From contig VBDA01000084.1 of the NCBI GenBank assembly GCA_005883655.1, positions 1 to 13,900 of the forward strand: a stretch of DNA of 13,900 bases. The letters are read 5' to 3'. The DNA comes from Betaproteobacteria bacterium. Lineage in GTDB: Bacteria; Pseudomonadota; Gammaproteobacteria; Burkholderiales; Casimicrobiaceae. Of this stretch, positions 7,145 through 12,995 are shown piece after piece. Under the pieces are notes generated by a model. The model was not told the origin of the DNA, did not search any database, and was given only the letters and a program-made list of their open reading frames with translations. Each line of letters opens with the position of its first letter. Position 1 is the stretch's first letter. A program made the translations under genes and the position numbers.

Positions 7145-8548
7145 TTAGTCGAGGAGCGCCGGCAACGCGGTCGCGAGCTCCGGGAACCGCCACAGCAGCG
7201 CGATGGCGAACAGCTGAATCACGATAAAGGGCAAAGCGCCCCGGTAAATGTCGCGGGTGGTGACTTCCCGGTGTGCGATCGAGCGCAGAAAGAACAGCGC
7301 GAAGCCAGAGGGCGGCATCAAAAAACTGGTTTGCACGGTGAGCGCCATCAGTGCGGTTATCCACAGTGGCGGCGCGCCGAGCGCGAGCAGCGGCGGCATG
7401 GCGATGGGGACGACCAGCAACACGATCTCGAGCGCGTCGAGAAAAAACCCGAAGCAGAACGTCACTGCAAACACCGCGAAGACGGCGAAATTTAATCCGC
7501 CCGGCAGCATGGCGAAATTCAATCCTCCCGGCAGCATGGCGAGCAGGCCGTGCACCGCCTGCGTCCCATTCAGGCCGCGAAAGACCAAGGTGAATGTCGA
7601 CGCGCCCATGAGCAGCAGAAACATCATGCCGGTGAGCCGCATCACCATGCGAACGGTTTCGGCCCAGCGTTGCCAATTGAGCTCGCCTCGAGCCCAGGCG
7701 TAAACGGTGGCGACGATGGCGCCGAGCGCCGCGGCCTCGACCGTGTAAATGGTGCCGGTGACGATCGAGGCCAGCAGCAGCACCATGAACGCAAGCGGCC
7801 CGATGACCACGACCAAGAGCCGCGTCCACGGCAGGCGAGGACGAAGCTCGGACGGCGGCGGGCATGCCGAGGGCCTGAAGATCGCGACGCCGATGACGTA
7901 GAGCAAATACAGCGCCAGCAGAAGGCCGACCGGTCCGAGCATCGCGACGTATATGTCACGAATGATCAGCGCGCCGTGAACGTCCTCGCCGCGCATGATC
8001 TGCGCCTCGGCGTTGGCGCCGCGCATCAGGTCAGCCAGCACGATGAGAATGATCGACGGCGGCAGCACGGTCCCCAGCGTTCCCGCGCTGCAGACCACGC
8101 CACAGGCAAGGCTCTTACGGTACTTCGCGGCCAACATCGCCGGCAGCGCGAGCAAGCCCAGCGTCAGCACGGAAGCACCCACGGCGCCGGTCGTCGGCGC
8201 GAGCAACGCACCGAGGATCACGGTGGAGATCGACAGGCCGCCGGCGCGCGATCCGAACAAGCTGCTCATCGCCTCGAGCAACTCCGCGGCCAGCGTTGTC
8301 CGCTGCATGATGACGCCGAGATAGACGAACATCGGGATCGCCTGCAGCAGGTCGTTTTCCATCAAGCCGATGAGGCGCTGCGGCAGCGCGGTCAGCAGCG
8401 GGAGATCGAAGGCTCCGAGCAAATGGCCGATCACCGAAAAAAGCAGCGCGACGCCCATCAACGTGAAGCCGACCGGGAAACCGAACGGCAGCAGCAGAAA
8501 CACCGCGCCGAACATGATCAGTCCCAGCGCGGGAATCAACACGCTCAT
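7145..8548 (-). CDS. dctM: TRAP transporter large permease (DctM family)
   Basis: This 467-residue, very hydrophobic protein is the large membrane subunit of a tripartite ATP-independent periplasmic (TRAP) transporter, which imports organic acids using a sodium gradient and a periplasmic binding protein. Typical segments are present: 'FPVGFTLMG' (24-32), 'LLAPTTGAVGAS' (115-126), 'AGTLGTVLPPSIILI' (155-169), 'FCFGFFLDALEI' (364-375) and 'VQTSFLMPPSGFALFFLR' (405-422). It overlaps dctQ by four bases (ATGA, 8545-8548). Residues 338-355 are two identical copies of MLPGGLNFA, encoded by a 27-bp tandem repeat; other DctM proteins, as I recall them, have one 'LPGG' here. No DctP-type binding protein gene is next to the pair. 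Confidence 0.93.
   Translation of the reverse strand: MSVLIPALGLIMFGAVFLLLPFGFPVGFTLMGVALLFSVIGHLLGAFDLPLLTALPQRLIGLMENDLLQAIPMFVYLGVIMQRTTLAAELLEAMSSLFGSRAGGLSISTVILGALLAPTTGAVGASVLTLGLLALPAMLAAKYRKSLACGVVCSAGTLGTVLPPSIILIVLADLMRGANAEAQIMRGEDVHGALIIRDIYVAMLGPVGLLLALYLLYVIGVAIFRPSACPPPSELRPRLPWTRLLVVVIGPLAFMVLLLASIVTGTIYTVEAAALGAIVATVYAWARGELNWQRWAETVRMVMRLTGMMFLLLMGASTFTLVFRGLNGTQAVHGLLAMLPGGLNFAMLPGGLNFAVFAVFAVTFCFGFFLDALEIVLLVVPIAMPPLLALGAPPLWITALMALTVQTSFLMPPSGFALFFLRSIAHREVTTRDIYRGALPFIVIQLFAIALLWRFPELATALPALLD
7484..7537 (-). repeat. In-frame 27-bp tandem duplication inside dctM
   Basis: Copy one is 7484-7510 and copy two 7511-7537. They match at 25 of 27 positions, and both differences are synonymous (GGC/GGA and TTA/TTG on the coding strand). 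Each copy encodes MLPGGLNFA, so the duplication adds exactly nine residues between predicted membrane segments. Confidence 0.95.
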
Positions 8549-9105
8549 GGGCCGGTCGCAACCGGCAAGTCCGGGGCATCCGTCTCAGGGCTGTCGTCGG
8601 TCAGCGATGCAAGGTCGCGAGCGATATGACCCAGGGCCTGCAACGAGACCAGCACGCCGAATACGAGCAGCAGAACCTTGAACAGCCAGTAGCCGGGAGA
8701 CCAGGTGTCGGGAAACTTTTCGAAGACCGCGACCGATCGCACCGTCGTCGCCCAGCTGTACAGCAGAACGATGCCGATCCACGGCACGATGAAGAATATC
8801 GTCCCCGCGAGATCGACCAGCAGCCGCGCACGTCGCGACATGCGATGGTAGAACACATCCAGTCGCACGTGGCCGTCCCACCGCAAGGCATAGGCGACGC
8901 CGAGCATGAATACTGTTGCGTGCGCGATCTGGCCGAAATCGTTGACAAGCAGGTGCCCGGCGCCGACCCATTCCCGCAGCGGCAACTGCCCGAAAAGCGC
9001 GGCGACGACGAACAACACGAGCCAGGCGCCGACACGGCCCGCCGCGTCGACGACTGCGTCGGCCGCACGCGCGAACCACCGAAGAAATCGAAGCAAGGAG
9101 GTCAT
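8545..9105 (-). CDS. dctQ: TRAP transporter small permease (DctQ family)
   Basis: From ATG 9105 the product is 186 residues with four predicted membrane helices (about 25-45, 58-76, 98-118 and 138-160), the normal architecture of the small TRAP subunit. 'ALRWDGHVRLDVFYHRMSRRAR' (73-94) matches the conserved cytoplasmic 'R..GHVRVD.....S...R' signature of DctQ. 'FEKFPDTWSPGYWLFK' (128-143) before the last helix is also typical. The hydrophilic tail (about 168-186) is acidic. The ribosome binding site is weak; a GTG three codons upstream is an alternative start. The gene is first of the dctQM pair, overlapping dctM by ATGA, and is divergent from the chromate-transporter pair with about 150 bases between starts. 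In the complex it bridges or stabilises DctM and helps dock the binding protein. Confidence 0.88.
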   Translation of the reverse strand: MTSLLRFLRWFARAADAVVDAAGRVGAWLVLFVVAALFGQLPLREWVGAGHLLVNDFGQIAHATVFMLGVAYALRWDGHVRLDVFYHRMSRRARLLVDLAGTIFFIVPWIGIVLLYSWATTVRSVAVFEKFPDTWSPGYWLFKVLLLVFGVLVSLQALGHIARDLASLTDDSPETDAPDLPVATGP

Positions 9106-9257
9106 CGACGCCACTGAATCTCGAAAGGATACCTCACCGACAGCGTCACGCGATGCCTTCAAACCAAGCTCGGCGCGCGGACAAGTTTCTGCCGGAAGAG
9201 TTGGTGGCGCGATGGAAGTCGGGACTGTGGATGCCTCCCGGTCCATCGCCCGTTATC

Positions 9258-9797
9258 ATGTCGGGCATGAATACTCCAGCGGCACCCGCGCAGCAACCGG
9301 TCAACGCGCCCACCAAGCGCGGCCTCTTTCTCGGTTTCCTCATGGTCGGCCTGCAAGGCTTCGGCGGCGTCCTTCCGTTTGCGCGCCGAATGCTGGTCGA
9401 GCAGCATCGGTGGCTGACCGAGCGCGAGTTCAACGAGGTGCTGTCGTTGTCTCAATTTCTTCCCGGTCCGAACATCGTCAACGTGTCGGTCATCGTCGGC
9501 AACCGCTATCGCGGCCCGCTGGGATCCGTTGCCGTTATCCTGGCGGCGCTTTACGCAAGATTCGCCGACCTGGAGGCGGTGCGCGGCGCGACCAGCGGTG
9601 TTTCGGCAGCGGCGACGGGGCTGATCATCGCCACCGGTCTCAAGATGGCGCAGGCGCTCAAGGGCATCCCCTGGCAGATCGTCATGTGCGCACTGACCTT
9701 CATCGCCATTGCGCTCTTACGGCTGCCGCTGCTGTGGGTGCTTGCCGTTCTCGCGCCGATATCGATCGCGATCGCGTGGCGGACGATTCCGCGATGA
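9258..9797 (+). CDS. Chromate transporter, N-terminal half type (short ChrA)
   Basis: The 179-residue product is one short ChrA unit of the CHR (chromate ion transporter) family. 'GLQGFGGVLPFARRMLVEQHRW' (31-52), followed by 'LTEREF' and 'SQFLPGPNIVNVSV' (65-78), matches the conserved first part of ChrA. Two such short proteins together replace the long two-domain ChrA that exports chromate across the inner membrane. The region between the PGP motif and the 'ARFADLEAVRG' block is about 12 residues shorter than the matching part of the partner, so one membrane segment looks trimmed. ATG 9258 is chosen; ATG 9267 is equally possible because neither has a clear ribosome binding site and TATCAT (9254-9259) overlaps the first. 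Its stop overlaps the next start as ATGA. Confidence 0.82.
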   Translation: MSGMNTPAAPAQQPVNAPTKRGLFLGFLMVGLQGFGGVLPFARRMLVEQHRWLTEREFNEVLSLSQFLPGPNIVNVSVIVGNRYRGPLGSVAVILAALYARFADLEAVRGATSGVSAAATGLIIATGLKMAQALKGIPWQIVMCALTFIAIALLRLPLLWVLAVLAPISIAIAWRTIPR

Positions 9798-10321
9798 TCA
9801 CATCGGTTCTCGCCGAGCTCGCGTGGCAGTTCTCGCTGCTTTCTTTTCTGGCGATCGGCGGCGTAAACGCACTGATTCCCGAGATTCATCGCCGCGTCGT
9901 TGAAATGGAGCACTGGATGACCGATGCGGACTTCGCGCAGGCATTCGCGATCGCCCAGGCCGCGCCCGGTCCCAATATGCTCATCGTCAGCGTGATCGGA
10001 TGGAAAGTCTCCGGCGTGCTCGGCGCACTGGTGGCGACTGCCGCGATCTGCGTCCCGTCGTCGGTGCTAACCTTTGGCATCGCCCATATCTGGGACCGTT
10101 TTCGCGAGGCGCCGCTGCGGGTCGCCATCCAGCATGGGCTTGTGCCGGTGACCGTCGGGCTGGTGCTTGCGAGCGGCTACATCCTGGCGCGAACCGCCGA
10201 TCAAACGTGGGCGGCGCTCGGCATTACTGGCGTGACCATGGCCTTGACCTTGGCCACTCGTTTGCATCCGCTGCTGCTGCTGGTTGCCGGCGCCGCGCTG
10301 GGTGTCGCAGGTTTTGTCTAG
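9794..10321 (+). CDS. Chromate transporter, C-terminal half type (short ChrA)
   Basis: This 175-residue membrane protein is the second short ChrA unit. It repeats the family pattern: 'FLAIGGVNALIPEIHRRVV' (18-36), 'WMTDADFAQAFAIAQAAPGPNML' (41-63) with the diagnostic PGPN, then 'VSVIGWKVSG', a Pro-containing helix, and further helices ending in 'AGAALGVAG'. Paired short ChrA proteins, as described for Bacillus subtilis, need each other for chromate resistance, with the two halves inserted in opposite orientation. ATG 9794-9796 overlaps the upstream TGA (9795-9797), so the pair is translationally coupled. The glycosylase gene begins six bases after the TAG stop. The usual spacing between the PGP motif and the Arg-Phe block is intact here, in contrast with the upstream partner. 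Other anions could be the natural substrate. Confidence 0.87.
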   Translation: MITSVLAELAWQFSLLSFLAIGGVNALIPEIHRRVVEMEHWMTDADFAQAFAIAQAAPGPNMLIVSVIGWKVSGVLGALVATAAICVPSSVLTFGIAHIWDRFREAPLRVAIQHGLVPVTVGLVLASGYILARTADQTWAALGITGVTMALTLATRLHPLLLLVAGAALGVAGFV

Positions 10322-10327
10322 CGCTTA

Positions 10328-11209
10328 ATGCCCGAGCTGCCCGATATCGTCGTCTACGTCGAGAGTCTCGAACGGCGCATCGTCGGCCGGACCCTCGAGC
10401 AGGTTCGCCTCAACAGTCCATTCGTCCTTCGCACCGCGGTGCCTCCGCTGGCCGACGTCGTTGGCAAGCGCATCCTCGCCGTCCGGCGCATCGGCAAACG
10501 GATCGTGCTGGTTGTGGAGGGCGGGCTCTTTGTGGTGCTGCACCTGATGATCGCGGGCCGCCTGCGCTGGATCGAGGCCGGCGGCAAGCCGCCCGCCACA
10601 GCCCTGGCGACTTTCCATTTTGCCAATGGCACGCTGGCGTTCACCGAAGCAGGAACGCGCAAGCGTGCGTCGCTACATATTGTGCGCGGCGATGATGCCG
10701 TTGCCGCATTCGACATGGGAGGGCTCGAGGTCCTCGATGCGGGTCCGGATGCATTCCGCAAGCGTCTTTTGCTCGAAAACCACACCCTCAAGCGGGCGTT
10801 GACCGACCCACGCCTCTTTAGCGGTATCGGCAATGCCTATTCGGACGAGATCTTGCACCGTGCAGGTCTCTCGCCTATCGCTCAGACGCATAAGCTCGAT
10901 CCCGGCGACGTGCTGCGCCTGTATGCCTCCGCACGGTCGGTGCTGACCGAGTGGACGCGGCGGCTGCGCGAGGAAGCCGGAAGTGAATTTCCAACCAAGG
11001 TGACCGCCTTCCGGCCACAAATGGCGGTCCACGGACGCTTCGGCCAACCCTGCCCCGACTGCGGCGCGCCCGTGCAGCGAATTGTGTACGCGGAAAACGA
11101 AACCAACTACTGTGCGCGCTGCCAGACCGGAGGCACCATCCTCGCCGACCGCGCATTGTCGCGCTTACTCAAATCGAGCTGGCCGCGCTCGATCGACGAG
11201 CTGGGTTAA
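10328..11209 (+). CDS. Fpg/Nei-family DNA glycosylase, divergent subgroup
   Basis: The 293-residue protein has the Fpg/Nei N-terminus M-P2-E3-L-P-D with catalytic Pro2 and Glu3, a Lys at position 57 as in MutM, and a helix-two-turn-helix (about 158-183, 'LFSGIGNAYSDEILHRAGLSP'). It also has a C-terminal zinc finger with C242, C245, C262 and C265. These enzymes excise oxidised bases and cut the abasic site by beta/delta elimination. Against E. coli Fpg the expected 'DPRRFG' is replaced by 'EAGTRKRAS'. The void-filling Met of 'HLGMSG' appears as 'HLMIAG', and the zinc-finger Arg ('AQRATFYC') is Asn ('AENETNYC'). It therefore looks like a separate subgroup with altered lesion recognition, and I give no mutM symbol. 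No Shine-Dalgarno is visible; the gene starts six bases after the chromate-transporter stop, so it probably depends on coupling. Confidence 0.88.
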   Translation: MPELPDIVVYVESLERRIVGRTLEQVRLNSPFVLRTAVPPLADVVGKRILAVRRIGKRIVLVVEGGLFVVLHLMIAGRLRWIEAGGKPPATALATFHFANGTLAFTEAGTRKRASLHIVRGDDAVAAFDMGGLEVLDAGPDAFRKRLLLENHTLKRALTDPRLFSGIGNAYSDEILHRAGLSPIAQTHKLDPGDVLRLYASARSVLTEWTRRLREEAGSEFPTKVTAFRPQMAVHGRFGQPCPDCGAPVQRIVYAENETNYCARCQTGGTILADRALSRLLKSSWPRSIDELG

Positions 11210-11236
11210 GTTGGATTCCGCGTCGGCTGGGCGCGG

Positions 11237-11242
11237 TAAAAT
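11237..11242 (+). promoter_or_regulatory. Candidate -10 element (TAAAAT) before metallopeptidase
   Basis: TAAAAT ends 25 bases before the ATG at 11268. A TTGGAT at 11211-11216 is the nearest -35-like hexamer, but the 20-base spacer is too long for a good sigma-70 promoter. Confidence 0.33.
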
Positions 11243-11267
11243 GTACAAACGCACAAGGGAGGCCGCG

Positions 11268-12155
11268 ATGCGCTGGCAAGATTTCCGTCGTAGCGACAAT
11301 GTCGAGGAAAGCTCGGACGGAGGATCGTCCGGCATCGGTGGCATCCACCTGGGTATCGGCGGGGTCATCATAGTCATCGTCGTCAGCTTGTTATTGGGCA
11401 AGAATCCGCTCGATGTACTGGCGCTTCTGACCGATAGCGGCGCACCGCCGCAGAGCCAGACGCAAAGAGAAGCGCCCGTACCTTCGGGCCCGGCCGGCGC
11501 CAACTCGCCGCGCGACGAGCAGAAGGAATTCGTCGCCCACGTTCTGGGCGACACCGAGGACGTTTGGACAAGCGTGTTTCAACAGAGGGGTGGACACTAT
11601 CAACCGCCAAAGCTGGTGCTTTTCCGTGGCCAAGCGGGCTCGGCATGCGGCCTCGCCAGCACGGCGACGGGGCCGTTTTATTGCCCGGGCGACCGCGATG
11701 TGTACCTCGATCTCTCGTTTTTCCAGGAGCTGTCGAAGCGCTTCGGCGCACCCGGCGACTTTGCCCGCGCCTACGTGATCGCGCATGAAGTCGGCCACCA
11801 CGTTCAGAATCAGCTGGGATTGATGGCGCAGATGCAGCAGAAAAGCGCAGGAGCCTCCGACATTGCGCGCAACGCGCTGTCGGTCCGACTGGAACTTCAG
11901 GCCGACTGCTTCGCCGGGATCTGGGGCCACTCCGCGCAGCAGCGCGGCCTGATCGATGCCAAGGATGTCGAATCGGGCATTGCGGCGGCAGCTGCGGTCG
12001 GCGACGATCGGTTGCAGCAGCGATCATCGCGCGGCTACGTCGTTCCCGAATCGTTTACGCATGGCACGTCGGCGCAGCGCGTGCGATGGTTCAAATCCGG
12101 GCTCGATAGTGGCGACCTACGCCGTTGCGATACCTTTGGCGCGCGCGAGCTTTGA
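11268..12155 (+). CDS. ypfJ: YpfJ-type neutral zinc metallopeptidase, membrane anchored
   Basis: The 295-residue product matches the putative neutral zinc metallopeptidase family (PF04228, E. coli YpfJ, 287 residues). The N-terminal 'MRWQDFRRSDNVE' is the family's usual opening. One membrane segment lies at about 28-43, followed by a low-complexity Pro/Gly/Ser linker (about 58-82) and then the peptidase domain. 'SACGLASTATGPFYCPGDRDVYLD' (125-148) and the zinc motif H173-E-V-G-H177 with a further His at 178 are diagnostic. 'RLELQADCFAGIWGH' (207-221) probably supplies the third ligand, E209 or D213. The catalytic domain likely faces the periplasm; its physiological substrate is not established. 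ATG 11268 follows AGGGAGG by about five bases; upstream in-frame starts lie inside the glycosylase gene and are rejected. C-terminal residues about 245-290 carry the usual 'FTHGTSAQRVRWF' block. Confidence 0.92.
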   Translation: MRWQDFRRSDNVEESSDGGSSGIGGIHLGIGGVIIVIVVSLLLGKNPLDVLALLTDSGAPPQSQTQREAPVPSGPAGANSPRDEQKEFVAHVLGDTEDVWTSVFQQRGGHYQPPKLVLFRGQAGSACGLASTATGPFYCPGDRDVYLDLSFFQELSKRFGAPGDFARAYVIAHEVGHHVQNQLGLMAQMQQKSAGASDIARNALSVRLELQADCFAGIWGHSAQQRGLIDAKDVESGIAAAAAVGDDRLQQRSSRGYVVPESFTHGTSAQRVRWFKSGLDSGDLRRCDTFGAREL

Positions 12156-12198
12156 ACCTGATCCGGCGCCGCCAACGGTCAGCGGCAAGAAAACGGCC

Positions 12199-12227
12199 TT
12201 GAAGCCGCGCTCCTTTCTGCCTATAGT
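12199..12227 (+). promoter_or_regulatory. Sigma-70-like promoter before small lipoprotein gene
   Basis: TTGAAG (12199-12204) and TATAGT (12222-12227) are separated by exactly 17 bases, each matching four or five of the six consensus positions. The -10 ends 23 bases before the ATG at 12251, with AAAGGAGGG in the leader. This is the best promoter in the window. Confidence 0.62.
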
Positions 12228-12250
12228 CACGGTGAAAGGAGGGAGCAGCC

Positions 12251-12463
12251 ATGAAGCTGATCCTTGCTTTGAGCGGGGCCTTGTTGGTGGTGGGTTGTTC
12301 GTCCTTGCCCTCGCAAGTCGCGGACAACGGTTCGCGGATGGTATGCGACAAGGAGCAGATGGCACGTATCCAGGCGCGCTCGCAGTCCCAGGCGTCGCAC
12401 GTGGAGGTCATCTGGCTTAATTGTCCGCAGATCCGACGCGACCAAGTCAAAGCCGCCTCCTGA
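12251..12463 (+). CDS. Small outer-membrane lipoprotein, unknown function
   Basis: A 70-residue ORF starts at ATG 12251 behind a strong AAAGGAGGG ribosome binding site and its own promoter-like element. The first 16 residues form a lipoprotein signal ending in a V-V-G-C16 lipobox. The mature protein would begin C-S-S, and Ser after the Cys favours transport to the outer membrane by the Lol pathway. The mature part has about 55 residues with two further Cys (C32 and C58) that could pair, and a basic tail. I recognise no family. It is separated from the metallopeptidase by 95 bases and stands alone. Confidence 0.72.
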   Translation: MKLILALSGALLVVGCSSLPSQVADNGSRMVCDKEQMARIQARSQSQASHVEVIWLNCPQIRRDQVKAAS

Positions 12464-12677
12464 TCCAACTCGCTTCCCTCCGAGGAGGCGACGGGTTGCG
12501 GTTGCTTTAGCTCGCTGCCGACGCGTTCTTGGGCATCGGCATCTGATCCTTTGACGCCTGATTTCTGCCTTTCATTGGCGACCCGCTGACCCGCGGCACT
12601 AGTTCGTCGGCGCGCTTCCCCCTACGGCGGTGGCGGCTTAAGATGCGTTCTTTTGCTTTCCTTCCGCGAGGCCTTTG

Positions 12678-12995
12678 ATGATCTCCCGCCTGTTTTGCGC
12701 CGCGTCGCTCGCCGTCGCCGCCGCCGGTGCTCACGCCCAACCCGCGCCAGCGACAACGCCTAATATACCGCCGCATAAGTGCGTCAAACCGGAATATCCG
12801 GGCAAGCTCGCGTCGGCCCAGAAGTTCAACGCTTTCAACAAGGACTACACCGCTTACGGCGAGTGCATGAAGAAATACATCGACGACACCAAGCTCATCC
12901 TGAATGCGGCCGCCACGGCAGTGAATGGCGCAGTCGAAGAATTCAACAAGTTCGCCGCCGACATCAAGGCCCAGGACGAGGCCGCGAAGAATTAA
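12678..12995 (+). CDS. Small periplasmic protein, unknown function
   Basis: The 105-residue product has a clear signal peptide (hydrophobic core about 5-17, cleavage after AHA at 18-20). A Pro/Ala-rich linker follows, and then a compact domain with 'HKCVKPEYPGKLAS' (33-46) and 'FNKDYTAYGECMKKYID' (53-69). The two Cys (C35 and C63) could form a disulfide. The second half, rich in Ala, Asn and Lys with regular hydrophobic spacing, looks helical. I recall similar unnamed exported proteins with a 'KPE(Y/F)PG...NKD' pattern in beta- and gammaproteobacteria but no function. ATG 12678 follows GAGG (12668-12671) by six bases; an in-frame TTG at 12675 is less likely. TAAGAT at 12639-12644 may be a weak -10. 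Its 3' end overlaps the presumed start of aceK in a different frame. Confidence 0.72.
   Translation: MISRLFCAASLAVAAAGAHAQPAPATTPNIPPHKCVKPEYPGKLASAQKFNAFNKDYTAYGECMKKYIDDTKLILNAAATAVNGAVEEFNKFAADIKAQDEAAKN

Noticed and set aside
7011..7865. A second minus-strand frame inside dctM
   Set aside because: Ala/Arg/His-rich shadow of the true DctM frame, crossing the convergent esterase 3' end without any motif.
7550..8629. A 359-codon plus-strand frame opposite dctM and the end of dctQ
   Set aside because: Its product is dominated by Arg, Gln, His and Asp, the usual complement of hydrophobic membrane-protein codons, and the TRAP motifs are clear on the minus strand.
8906..9793. A long N-terminal extension in frame with the second ChrA half
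   Set aside because: It would run through dctQ antisense and the first ChrA half in the wrong frame. The ATG at 9794 with the ATGA overlap is the natural start.
11082..11267. A 62-residue N-terminal extension of the metallopeptidase
   Set aside because: It lies within the glycosylase zinc-finger region in another frame. ATG 11268 has a strong AGGGAGG site and the family's usual N-terminal sequence.
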